A stretch of DNA of 16,009 bases from Thermoanaerobaculia bacterium (GTDB lineage Bacteria; Acidobacteriota; Thermoanaerobaculia; Multivoradales; UBA5704), in contig JAICSG010000017.1 of assembly GCA_025937035.1 (NCBI GenBank), positions 1-16,009 of the forward strand, read 5' to 3'. The notes under the pieces were generated by a model. It saw nothing but the letters and a program-made list of their open reading frames with translations. It was not told the origin of the DNA and searched no databases. Both the position numbers and the translations under genes were made by a program. Positions 6,163-14,200 of the stretch are shown piece after piece (the stretch's first letter is position 1; each line of letters begins with the position of its first letter).

Positions 6163-6916
6163 AGGTCACCGTCAGCGTGTAGTACACCTTCACCGGCCGG
6201 GTCCCCATCATCGCGGGCTTGAACTGGGTCTGCTGGATCGCCTCCATGGCGGCCCGGTCGAGACCCATCGGCAGCCCGCGGAGAATGTGTACCTGGGTGG
6301 CATTCCCCTTCTCGTCGATCACCGCCTCGACGATCACCATCCCCTGCATCCCGGCCCGCCGCGCCATCTCCGTGTACCGCGGCTGGATCGGGTGCAGCGG
6401 CACCGGCCGGCTCATCTCGGCGGTGAGGATCAGCGGCGCGCTCTCGGCGGGAGGGAGAGGCTCAGGCGTCCCGTTCGGCGTGCCGATCTCGCTGTGACCC
6501 TTGGCGTTGGGGTCCCCCGGCCGGGCGGGCGCGTCGGGGTCCGTCCCGTGGTAATCGGGGCCGGGATCCGGGACGGTCTCCTCCTGCTTCGGAGTCTCCC
6601 GCGGTTTGTCCACCGTATGCTCCGGGTCCGGCTGCACAGGCGTCTGGGGAGCCGGCGTCTTGATCTCCGTCTTGGTCTCCGGCGGCTTCGGGGGCTTCAC
6701 TCCCCCGCCCCGCTGGAGCTCGGGCGGCGGCAGGACCACGTCGATGAAGGCCACGTTGGTCTGCGGCTCCTGCACCGGGCCCACGCTCCAGTAGCTGGCG
6801 AACGCGAAGGCCGTCAGGCCCACCAGGTGCAGCACGATCGCGAGAGGGAGGGAGAGCCAGCGGCGCCGTTTCGGCTGCTTCCTGGCCTCCAGGTCGATCA
6901 GGGAGCTCTCGAACAT
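6146..6916 (-). CDS. TonB family energy transducer
   Basis: The 256-residue protein has the TonB layout. A short cytoplasmic N-terminus (with KRRRW at 16-20) precedes one membrane helix (about 21-43). A long Pro/Lys/Glu-rich periplasmic spacer follows (about 60-160, with VKPPKPPETKTEIKTP). The C-terminal TonB domain (about 175-256) includes QPRYTEMARRAGMQGMVIVE and the late QFKPAMMGTRPVKVYYTLTV segment. The family couples proton motive force to outer-membrane receptors, together with ExbB/ExbD, which are not in the window. The presence of this gene argues for an outer membrane. The start is supported by GGAGGTG on the minus strand at 6927-6921. The gene is divergent from the NYN nuclease gene. 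The symbol is left empty because acidobacterial-type genomes often carry many TonB-like paralogues. Confidence 0.9.
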   Translation of the reverse strand: MFESSLIDLEARKQPKRRRWLSLPLAIVLHLVGLTAFAFASYWSVGPVQEPQTNVAFIDVVLPPPELQRGGGVKPPKPPETKTEIKTPAPQTPVQPDPEHTVDKPRETPKQEETVPDPGPDYHGTDPDAPARPGDPNAKGHSEIGTPNGTPEPLPPAESAPLILTAEMSRPVPLHPIQPRYTEMARRAGMQGMVIVEAVIDEKGNATQVHILRGLPMGLDRAAMEAIQQTQFKPAMMGTRPVKVYYTLTVTFTIQR

Positions 6917-7138
6917 CTTCCACCTCCGGACGTCGGGTGTCGGTCGTCCTCGCCTCGATCCCCGAGGCGGGGGAAACTTCGGAGCGCTCCTGATTGGATT
7001 AGATGGGGTGGCCCGATTTTTGGTTCCAGGAAGGGCGTTGACCCATAGTCGGCGCCTGATATCTTTGGGCGCGGCGAAGCCGCTCCCGCATGCTGCCGGA
7101 GCGAGCTGCCCAACTTTTCTATTTCCTTGGAGGCTGCA
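6917..7138. other. Divergent spacer between tonB-like and NYN genes
   Basis: This 222-bp region contains both genes' 5' ends. It holds a perfect 10-bp palindrome, GGAGCGCTCC (6981-6990), which could be an operator. It also holds a promoter candidate for the rightward gene, listed separately. No leftward promoter stands out. Confidence 0.4.
7038..7065 (+). promoter_or_regulatory. Candidate sigma-70-type promoter for the NYN operon
   Basis: TTGACC (7038-7043) is followed after 16 bp by TATCTT (7060-7065). TG sits one base before the -10 (an extended -10, TGATATCTT). Transcription would start near 7072, with a leader of about 67 nt to the ATG at 7139. This is the best sigma-70-like match noted in the window. 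Confidence 0.5.
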
Positions 7139-8791
7139 ATGCCGGATTCAAACCCGAGCCTGACTCACGTGAGAACGGCTCTCTTCGTCGATTTCGATAA
7201 CATCTATCTCGGCCTGCAGCGGGAAGACCCCATGGCGGCCGAGCAGTTCGCCACCGACCCCACCCGCTGGCTGCTCTGGCTCCAGGACAAGCTCCCCCAT
7301 CAGGAGGGAGACGGCCGGCGGCGCAAGATCCTCTTCCGCCGCTGCTATCTCAACCCCTCGCAGTTCGGGCGCTTCCGGCCCTACTTCACCCGCTCGGCCA
7401 TCGAGGTGGTCGACTGCCCGCCGCTGACCAGCGGCGGCAAGACCAGCGCCGACATCCACATGGTGATGGACATCCTCGACACCCTGAGCCACCCCACGCG
7501 GTTCGACGAGTTCATCCTGCTCTCCGGCGACGCCGACTTCACGCCGGTGCTGCTGCGCCTCTCCAAGCACGACCGGCGCAGCGCCATCCTGGCCATCGGC
7601 CCCGCCTCGGTGGCCTACAAGGCCGCCTGCGACCTGCTGATCGACCAGGACACCTTCCTGGAGGAGGCGATCGGCGCCACCCCGAGCACCACCACCCGCG
7701 CCGCCGCCGGCCAGCCCAGCAACTCGGCGATGAGCGATCTCCTCACCAAGATCGCCGACAAGGTCTACGAGCGGGCGAGCACCAGCGGCGAGCTGGTGGC
7801 CACCGAGCTGCCGCCGATCTTCCGCGAGTTCTCCGAGTTCACCTCCAGCAACAACTGGCTGGGCTTCAACAGCCTGCGCAACATGACCACGGCGGTCGTC
7901 TCGATGCGCCGCGATCTCACGATGATCGACGGCGACCCCTGGCGGGTCGGCCTGCTGGCGGAGGGCGAGGAGCCCGTGGAGGCGCCGGAGGTGGGCCAGG
8001 AGCACGGCCGGATGGCGCCCTCGCCCCGCTTCCTCACCCCCGCGGACCGCCACCGCCTGATCGAGGAGATCCTGACCCACGTGCGCTCGGTCGTGGAGTC
8101 CTCGGACGCCGCGGTGCCCATGGCCCGCGCCGCCCAGATGGTGATCAGCCGCTTCGGCGAGCAGGTGCTGGCCACCCGCTGGGCCGGCGCCGGCACCTTC
8201 CGCGACCTGCTCGAAGGACGTGAGAACCCCGGCTTCGCCATCTCGGCCCTCAAGCCCGGCTACATCTACGACCCCGCGCGCCACCAGCTTCCGATCGACG
8301 GCCGGCCGGAGGAGCTGGTGGGCGATCCGCAGCTCAACGCGCTCGCCTACCGCGTCCACCAGCTCACGGACACCCCCTACCTGACCCGCGGCGACTACGC
8401 CCGGGTCTTCCGCCTCACCGCCGAGGAGGTCAACCAGCACGGCTACTTCCTCACCCGCACCTCGAAGGCGGTGCGCGACCGCTGCATCGAGGAGGGGTCG
8501 CCGATCGCCCGCGCGAGCGTCAACTTCATCCTCCGCGGCATCACCTTCGGCGGCCACCGCTTCGGCCAGAACGGCCCCGAGGAGCCGCTGGAGCTCGCCT
8601 CCTGCTTCTTCCGCAACGTGGTGAGCCTCTGCGACAGCGCGGGCATCGAGCTCGATTCCGGCGAGCGGGAGACCCTCGGCGACTGGATCCTGGGCGAGCT
8701 GCGGGCCGAGGAGGGGATCCCGGCGGAGCCCTCCGAAGCCGGAGACGAGGCCGAGGCGGTGCCCGTGGGCGCCCACGAGCCGGAGCCATGA
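7139..8791 (+). CDS. NYN-domain (PIN-like) nuclease with two OST-HTH/LOTUS-like domains
   Basis: The 550-residue protein opens with a NYN domain (about 12-165). Its acidic residues sit in the expected places: VDFDN (D18, D20), SADIHMVMD (D105, D111) and SGDADF (D131, D133). NYN domains are PIN-like, metal-dependent RNases. Two OST-HTH/LOTUS-like segments follow. The first, at about 198-273, contains NNWLGFNSLRNMTT. The second, at about 303-382, contains RWAGAGTFRDLLEG and a PGYIYDPARH end. LOTUS domains bind RNA or protein partners, and in animals they occur with NYN domains in MARF1-like proteins. A further mostly helical C-terminal region (about 385-530) is not recognised. The ATG at 7139 is preferred to the TTG at 7127 because GGAGG (7129-7133) lies 5 bases before it and overlaps the TTG. 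It shares an ATGA overlap with the next gene. The RNA target is unknown. Confidence 0.85.
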   Translation: MPDSNPSLTHVRTALFVDFDNIYLGLQREDPMAAEQFATDPTRWLLWLQDKLPHQEGDGRRRKILFRRCYLNPSQFGRFRPYFTRSAIEVVDCPPLTSGGKTSADIHMVMDILDTLSHPTRFDEFILLSGDADFTPVLLRLSKHDRRSAILAIGPASVAYKAACDLLIDQDTFLEEAIGATPSTTTRAAAGQPSNSAMSDLLTKIADKVYERASTSGELVATELPPIFREFSEFTSSNNWLGFNSLRNMTTAVVSMRRDLTMIDGDPWRVGLLAEGEEPVEAPEVGQEHGRMAPSPRFLTPADRHRLIEEILTHVRSVVESSDAAVPMARAAQMVISRFGEQVLATRWAGAGTFRDLLEGRENPGFAISALKPGYIYDPARHQLPIDGRPEELVGDPQLNALAYRVHQLTDTPYLTRGDYARVFRLTAEEVNQHGYFLTRTSKAVRDRCIEEGSPIARASVNFILRGITFGGHRFGQNGPEEPLELASCFFRNVVSLCDSAGIELDSGERETLGDWILGELRAEEGIPAEPSEAGDEAEAVPVGAHEPEP

Positions 8792-9174
8792 GCTGGCCTA
8801 TCGGCGAGGAGGAGATCCGGGAGCTGATGGCGCTCCCGGCCGCCGACCGGGCGGTGAATTTCTTTCAACTGGTCGCCGATTGGGAGGAGGTCTGGGGCCT
8901 CCAGGACGAGAACGGCTGGGTGGTGGGGCGCGAGACCGACGCCCTCCCCCTCTGGCCGCACGCCGCCTTTGCCGAGGCCTGCGCCCGCGGGCCCTGGGAA
9001 GGGGCGGTCCCGGGCATGATCTCGCTCGACGACCTGCTCGTCGACCTCCTCCCCCTGCTCGCGGCGGACACTCTGCGGGCCGCGGTCTTCCCCACCCCGG
9101 ACGACCCCGGCCTGCTCCTCACCCCCACCGAGCTCGGCGACCGGCTCGAACGGGAGCTGCAGATCGGCGGGTGA
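8788..9174 (+). CDS. DUF2750-type small protein
   Basis: This 128-residue cytoplasmic protein starts within the stop of the NYN gene (ATGA), so the two are translationally coupled. The pattern EVWGLQDENGWVVG (residues 32-45), then PLWPHAAFAEACA (53-65) and a later DLLPLL...AVFPTPDD (86-103), fits the DUF2750 family as I remember it. That family is of similar length and unknown biochemistry. There is no signal peptide, membrane helix or catalytic motif. Tight coupling to a nuclease suggests a modulator or partner, including an inhibitory one, but the sequence does not prove this. Confidence 0.75.
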   Translation: MSWPIGEEEIRELMALPAADRAVNFFQLVADWEEVWGLQDENGWVVGRETDALPLWPHAAFAEACARGPWEGAVPGMISLDDLLVDLLPLLAADTLRAAVFPTPDDPGLLLTPTELGDRLERELQIGG

Positions 9175-9193
9175 GCCGGCCGGGCCAGAAATG

Positions 9194-9210
9194 CCGCCCT
9201 TTCGGGGCGG
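9194..9210 (+). other. Small hairpin after the NYN operon
   Basis: CCGCCC (9194-9199) pairs with GGGCGG (9205-9210) around TTTCG. No T tract follows, so it is not a clear terminator. Confidence 0.35.
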
Positions 9211-9226
9211 ACCCTCACTCTTCCAA

Positions 9227-9268
9227 CCCTCTCTCCCGGCCTCTCCCGACCTGACGGGAGAGAGAGGG
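9227..9268. repeat. Nested palindromic element downstream of the NYN operon
   Basis: CTCTCCCG (9241-9248) pairs perfectly with CGGGAGAG (9255-9262) over a 6-base loop. An outer copy, CCCTCTCTCCCG (9227-9238), can pair with the extended 3' arm ending at 9268. The T run after it is only three bases. It may act as a terminator for the operon, or be one copy of a dispersed REP-like repeat. Confidence 0.45.
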
Positions 9269-9274
9269 CTTTGT

Positions 9275-9288
9275 AGGGGCGTGCCCCT
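9275..9288. repeat. Short inverted repeat, possible REP-like unit
   Basis: AGGGGC and GCCCCT flank a 2-base GT centre, followed by GCGTGGCGCCC. The style is that of small intergenic palindromes that recur across some genomes. Only one copy is in this window, so the repeat status is inference. Confidence 0.3.
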
Positions 9289-9515
9289 GCGTGGCGCCCT
9301 GTTTTCGTTACCGGCAGTCGTCCCAGGTTTCCGGGGGGATTGAGAAATCGTGTCACGCTCACATCTTTGGATACACTTATATTTCTAGACGGGAAGGTGA
9401 GCAGAATCACCCACCCTTGACGGAGGCTTGCAGCAACCGGAAAGAAGTAGCTGACACTAACCCACAGCATCCTGTTCGCTCCACCTCAAGAAAAGCTCTC
9501 TCTCGGAGGCAAGCC
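9289..9515 (+). other. Leader of the sulfotransferase gene with structured RNA
   Basis: These 227 bases hold no convincing gene. An in-frame extension of the sulfotransferase frame exists but lacks a ribosome binding site and family similarity. The composition is more AT-rich than the flanks around 9340-9390. A -10-like TATATT (9378-9383) would start transcription near 9390. Just there a hairpin can form: GGG (9391-9393) with CCC (9414-9416), a 2x2 internal loop, then GGTGA (9396-9400) with TCACC (9407-9411) around GCAGAA. An imperfect dyad, TTGCAGCAA, lies at 9428-9436. I could not match the leader to a riboswitch class. Confidence 0.4.
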
Positions 9516-10712
9516 ATGAACGCCACGCCAGTCACTACGGAGAGCCCGCTCCAGCCCATCTTCGTGCTCTCCTGCAACCGGTCCGGATCGACGCTGCTCC
9601 GGTCCATCCTCGACACCCATCCGGAGATCTACTGCCCGTCGGAGCTTTCCCTCGGCCATGCCGCGCACTCCCTCGCGATCCTCCTTGCCGGCCTCGAGGG
9701 CAGGGACTCGATCCAGGAGTCCGCGGGAAAGCTCTCCATCACGAAGGCCGTCACCGAGCCCATCCGAACCTTCATCCAGGAGCGGATAGCCAACTACGCG
9801 TCGCGCCAGGGAAAGCGCCGGTGGTGCGACATAACACCCAGCAACGTCTACCACCTGAAGCTCCTCGACATCCTGTTCCCCGAGGCGAAGCACATATGCC
9901 TGTACCGCCACGCCCTCGATGTGACGGTCTCGGCGATGCCCACGGCCGTGCGTATCCCCGGGCTCCAGAAGCACATCTACCAGAGCTCGGGGCACGTGCC
10001 CACCGGCACGATCCGCTGGTGGTGCGAGGTGACGCGCGAGCTCCTCGAGCGCGAGCGCAACGCCCCGGACCGCTGCTTCAGGCTCCGGTACGAGGACCTG
10101 GTGAGGACCCCCGGGCAGGTGCTCGGCCCCCTGTTCTCCTTCCTCGGCCTGGCCTGGGACGAGCGCATGCTGGACAGCGTTTTCTCCTCCGCGCGCGCGG
10201 TCGGACACGAGGACGAAGAAAGCATCGGAACCGGATCGAGCCTCTCTCTCGAGGAGGTCCCCGAGGAGGTGCTCTCCGAGATGCGGCAGCTCCTTTCGGA
10301 GCTCGGGTATCCGGAGGTGAGCGCGCAGCCCCCGGCCGCCGAGGCGGCCAGGAAGGTCACCATGCCCTGGTTCTTCGAGAGCTTCCTCCCCGGACAGATC
10401 CAGTCCATGCCCGACCTGGCGGCTTCCATCGACGCCACCTTCCGGATGGCCATCGACGGTCCGGAAGGGGGGATCTGGATCGTAGACCTGCGCCCGGACC
10501 GCCTGGGGGTCCAGCCGGAGAATGGACAGGCACTCGCCACCCTCATCATGTCGGCGTCCGACCTCACCGCAGTATCCCGTGGAGCCCTGAACGCGAGCAT
10601 GGCGTTCCACCAGGGGCGGTTGCGAATCGTAGGAACCCCCGATTACGACAAGCTGCACAAGCTGGTGCAACTGCTCCGGCCCACGAGTTGGAGCGCGGCG
10701 GACCCGCTGTAA
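9516..10712 (+). CDS. PAPS-dependent sulfotransferase fused to an SCP2-like lipid-binding domain
   Basis: The 398-residue protein starts at an ATG 6 bases after CGGAGG. Residues 13 to about 270 form a sulfotransferase. The 5'-phosphosulfate loop is SCNRSGSTLL (19-28). The 3'-phosphate-binding strand and helix are YRHALDVTVSA (130-140, R131 and S139). A later FRLRYEDLVRTPG segment is typical of the family. The enzyme moves sulfate from PAPS to a hydroxyl or amine. Residues about 300-390 look like an SCP2 sterol/lipid-binding domain: FRMAIDGPEGGIWIVDLRPD, an SASDLTAVSRG turn, then AFHQGRLRIVGTPDYDKLHKLVQLL. The fusion suggests a hydrophobic acceptor held by the SCP2 part. It is convergent with the GNAT-PKS operon, so it is a plausible tailoring enzyme for that polyketide. 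A role in sulfated lipid synthesis outside the PKS pathway is the alternative. Confidence 0.85.
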   Translation: MNATPVTTESPLQPIFVLSCNRSGSTLLRSILDTHPEIYCPSELSLGHAAHSLAILLAGLEGRDSIQESAGKLSITKAVTEPIRTFIQERIANYASRQGKRRWCDITPSNVYHLKLLDILFPEAKHICLYRHALDVTVSAMPTAVRIPGLQKHIYQSSGHVPTGTIRWWCEVTRELLERERNAPDRCFRLRYEDLVRTPGQVLGPLFSFLGLAWDERMLDSVFSSARAVGHEDEESIGTGSSLSLEEVPEEVLSEMRQLLSELGYPEVSAQPPAAEAARKVTMPWFFESFLPGQIQSMPDLAASIDATFRMAIDGPEGGIWIVDLRPDRLGVQPENGQALATLIMSASDLTAVSRGALNASMAFHQGRLRIVGTPDYDKLHKLVQLLRPTSWSAADPL

Positions 10713-10730
10713 CCCCTATCTTGAAAGGGG
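10713..10730. terminator. Weak hairpin between convergent genes
   Basis: CCCCT (10713-10717) can pair with AGGGG (10726-10730) across 8 bases, directly after the sulfotransferase stop. It is short and lacks a T tract. It is the only stem seen in the 48-bp convergent gap. Confidence 0.25.
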
Positions 10731-10760
10731 CACGTTCATGAAGATCTCTCTCCTGGAGGG

Positions 10761-11282
10761 CTAAGCCTCGCCGCCGGCCGCAAGGGCAAGCTCCGGGGGA
10801 ATCTTCGTGAAGTCCAGATACAGGACGGAATAGTCGATCCCCTTTCCCCAGTAGTCCTTCACGACACGCACTCCGTTGCCGTCTCCCACCCCCTCAGGCT
10901 CGAACCCCATCTTCATGTGGAAGAGGAGGGAGCGGAAGTTCTTGGGGAAGATGATCGCCTTGGCCCGTGTACAACCCCGCTCTTGGGTCTCTTTTCCGAA
11001 CCGCCACATCAGGGTCTCCACCACCCCGCGGCCCCGGTAGTCGGGATGGCAGGCGATCACGTGGCCGTAGGCGGTCTGCGGGTCCGTCTGCGAGATAAAG
11101 CCGAACAGGTAGCCGACGACCTTGTCGCCGTCTTTGACCACGTAGGCGGTGTCGCCAAATTCGTAGAGGAACATGGGGTGGTGCACGTAGAGGAGCTTGT
11201 CGTTGGTGACCCCCCAGAACACCTCGATCTGCTCGATGATCTGGTCGAAGTCTTCTTTGGTTAGCTTGGTGATCGGCAGCAC
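10761..11282 (-). CDS. GNAT family N-acetyltransferase
   Basis: This protein of 173 residues starts at a GTG (11282-11280), preceded by AAGGAGG on the minus strand (11293-11287). The frame stays open further upstream, but that part only shadows the PKS gene. The acetyl-CoA loop of GNAT motif A is visible as HPDYRGRGVVETL (79-91, with R83-G-R-G86). It follows the strand VVGYLFGFI (55-63), and FPKNFRSLLFHMKMGFEPEG follows as the usual motif B region. GNAT enzymes transfer an acyl group from acyl-CoA to an amine or related acceptor. Only 14 bases separate it from the PKS stop codon, so it is in the PKS operon. Its role may be to acylate the product or a starter, or to give self-protection. The acceptor cannot be read from the sequence. 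Confidence 0.87.
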   Translation of the reverse strand: MLPITKLTKEDFDQIIEQIEVFWGVTNDKLLYVHHPMFLYEFGDTAYVVKDGDKVVGYLFGFISQTDPQTAYGHVIACHPDYRGRGVVETLMWRFGKETQERGCTRAKAIIFPKNFRSLLFHMKMGFEPEGVGDGNGVRVVKDYWGKGIDYSVLYLDFTKIPPELALAAGGEA

Positions 11283-11296
11283 GTCGCCTCCTTGTT

Positions 11297-14200
11297 TCAG
11301 GCCTCTTGGCTGGACCGTCCGGAGTCGAGCAGCAGGGCGTGCAGGTAGCCGCTGAGATCCTCCAGGGTCTGGTGATCGAACAGCAGGGTCGGAGGCAGGT
11401 CTTGCCCCGTCGCGGACTTCAACCGGTTGCGGATCGTCATGGCCATCAGGGAGTCGAGGCCGTAGGACTGGAGCGGTAGCTGGAGATCCAGCTCCTGGCC
11501 GTTCGGGAGCCGCAGGATCTGGATCACCTGATCGCGTAGATACCGGGTGAGGACGCCCTTGCGCTCCTCCGGAGCCGCCGCTTGGACGAGGCCGGTGAGG
11601 TCGACTTTCGCCTCCGCGGGTTTGGCGACACGGCCGCGCCGCCCGAGCTGCTGGCGGCGTTCCAGCTCCCGTGAGAGCAGGGGCCGCTCCCGGGGGTCCG
11701 GGACCTTCTGCAGGAGGTGAGGCCAGTCGATCGGAACCACCGCGGCCTGGGTCAGGTCTGAGCCCAGCAGCCGCTCCAGCAGCTCGGTTCCCTGCTGGAC
11801 CGGGATCATCCCGATCCCCTCCTCTTCCCAGAGGCCACCGGAGATGTCCTGCTTGCCCGCCGCCATGCCCACGTCGGCCCACGGCCCCCAGTTGATGCTC
11901 AGCGCCGGTAGTCCTTCTCCGCGCCGCTGGTGGGCGAGCGCGTCGAGGAAGACGTTGGCTGCCGAGTACGTCCCCATGCTGCCATAGGGGAGCCAGGGCA
12001 CGACGGAGGAGAACAGGACGAAGTGGTCCAGAGGGTCGGGACGGGTCAAGGTATGGAGGTTCCAGGCCCCCTGGACCTTGGGGGCCAGGACGCCCGCGAA
12101 GCGGTTCCAGGTCTGGTTGATCAACAGGCCCTCGTCCAGCACTCCGGCGGCATGAAAGACCCCCCGCAGGGGCGGCATGGAAGCGCGGATCTTTTCGAGC
12201 AGCGCCTCGACGTCCTGCTGCTGGGCGACGTCGGCGGCGGCGACCACGATCTGGGCTCCACTCTGCCGGAGCTCCTCGACCGCTTCGGCGCCTCGCTCCG
12301 CGTTCCGGCCCACCAGGACCAGGTGCCGCGCCCCGCGCCGGACCATCCAGCGGACGACCGCGAGGCCCAGAGCGCCCAGGCCGCCCGTGACGAGGTACGT
12401 CCCGTCCGCCCGCAGCGGCGCCGCGAGGCTCAGCGGACCGCGCAGGGCCGGGCTCGCCGAAGGGGTGAACCGGGGAGCGAGCCGCTTTCCCTCGCGCCAG
12501 GCCAGGCGGTCCTCGTCAGGGGGAGCGAACAGCTCGGCGACGAGCTCGCTGGCGCCGTCCCCGGGAGCGGCGGGATCGAGGTCGACCATCAAGGGCCGCA
12601 GCTCCGGGTGCTCGAAGCCGGTCACGGCTCCCAGCCCCCAGAGCGGCGACGCATCCAGCGAGAGCGCCGCGGTTCCGGGTGCCACCGCCTGCGCGCCGCG
12701 GGTGGCGAAACAGAGGCGATGCCAGCCGGTGCGGTCGAGCCGGGACAAGGCTTGAATGAGCTGCAGCGCGCTGCCGGAGATTCGCCGCTGCGCCTCGACC
12801 CGGCCGCCGGGGGCCTCCGCCGTCGGGCTCGCGGAGAGCCCCACCAGGTGGACGGCTCCGCAGCAAGGGATTCCCCGGCCGGTCAGCTCCCGCTGCACCC
12901 TCCCGAAGAACGGCTCCGGATCCCGCGGATCCAGCCGCCAGCTTCCGCCCGCCGGCTCCTCCTCGCTCACGACGACTTCGATGCAGGTCTCCCCCCGGGC
13001 CGCGAGCGGCTCGGAGAGCCACCGGCCCTCGCCCTCGGCTCCCGTGATGATCAGCCAGACACCGGGCCGCCCGCCGTTGCGCGGTACGGCCGGCTCGGCG
13101 GGCTCGGACACCGGCGCCGGGACCCACTCCACCTCGTAGACCCAGCTCGCGAGGGGCTCGGCGGACCGCTGCTGGAGCAGCTCCTTCTCCGCCCTCTGGA
13201 GCTCGAGCCCGATCACCTCGGCCACCAGCTCGCCGTCCTCGCCATAAAGCCAGAGATCGCCGGTGAATCCGGCGGCCTCGGCGCCTCCCCCGGGCCGCAG
13301 GCGGACATGGCTCCACCGGGGCGGCTGCGACGCGCCGTAGAACCGGAGGCGCTCGATGCCGACCGGCAGATAGCTCACGTCCTTCACCGCCTCCGGCAGG
13401 GTCGGGGACAGGACGTGGAAGGCGGAGTCGAGAACGCCGGGGTGCAGGAGGAATCCAGGGCCTGGACCGCCCTCGACGGCAGGGAGCAGACGGCCCAGGG
13501 CCTCTCCTTCACCGATCCATGTCCGCTCGATCCGGCGGAAGGACGGCCCCAGCTCGATCTTGCGGCGGGCGAGCGCCTCGTAGAAAGCCGGCCCGTCGAC
13601 CTCCTTGCGGCAGCGGCTGCGGATGGCGTCGAACGATGGCGGCTCCCCTCCCGCGGATGTCTCGGCGGGTCCGACCTCGCCGCTCGCATGAAGGGTCCAG
13701 CCTCCCTCCTGCCCCTCCGTGCGGGCGCGGCCGTAGATCGCGAACCGCTCTCCGCGGGAGCCGTCCCGGGTCAGGACGAGTTGCATCTCCTGCTCGCTCT
13801 CCTCCGGCATGGCGTGGGCCCGGCCGAAGACGGGGTCGCTCACCTCCTGGCTCCCCTCGTCGGCGGCCCGAGCTGCTTCCAGGGCCATCACGAGGAGGGC
13901 GGCGGCGGGGACGACGACAGAGCCGAAGACCTGGTGATCCGCCAGGAAGGCGGGATGGCGGGCGTCGAAGGCCGACTCGTAGAGCACTCCGTCGAGGGCG
14001 GGGGAGTCGATCCTCCGCTCCAGGAGCTGTCCGGAGGGCACCGGCAGGCCGGTCCTGGGCGGCCGCACGTCACACCAGTAGCGCTCGCGCTGAAAGGGAT
14101 AGGTGGGGAGTCTCCGGCGGGTCCGGGGATAGTCCCGGTCGAAGCCTTGCCAGTCCACCTCGCAACCGTGCGCAAAAAGGGTCGCCAGGCTGCTCAGGAT

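Noticed and set aside
9289..9304. Sigma-54-like TGGCGCCCTGTTTTCG
   Set aside because: The -12 element lacks the essential GC, and the position is far from the start codon.
9417..9432. Possible third sigma-54 promoter before the sulfotransferase gene (TTGACGGAGGCTTGCA)
   Set aside because: The -12 part TTGCA is present, but the required GG of the -24 element is absent (TTGACG instead of TGGCAC).
9389..9470. Riboswitch (SAM or cobalamin type) suggested by GCAACC and GGTGA-like pieces
   Set aside because: Only isolated short motifs resemble those classes. The conserved core order and helices cannot be found.
9291..9515. N-terminal extension of the sulfotransferase by 75 codons
   Set aside because: The extension has no ribosome binding site and no family similarity, while CGGAGG lies 6 bases before the 9516 ATG. 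The PAPS loop then starts at the usual distance from the N-terminus.
10738..10764. Eight-codon ORF (ATG to TAA) with AAAGGGG in front, between the convergent genes
   Set aside because: It is too short to call a gene, overlaps the GNAT stop, and could arise by chance. It could be a remnant, but nothing supports that.
11283..11882. N-terminal extension of the GNAT frame by 200 codons
   Set aside because: It overlaps the PKS ACP/KR region antisense in frame only, is Pro/Arg/Gly-rich shadow sequence, and a ribosome binding site plus GTG at 11282 explains the start.
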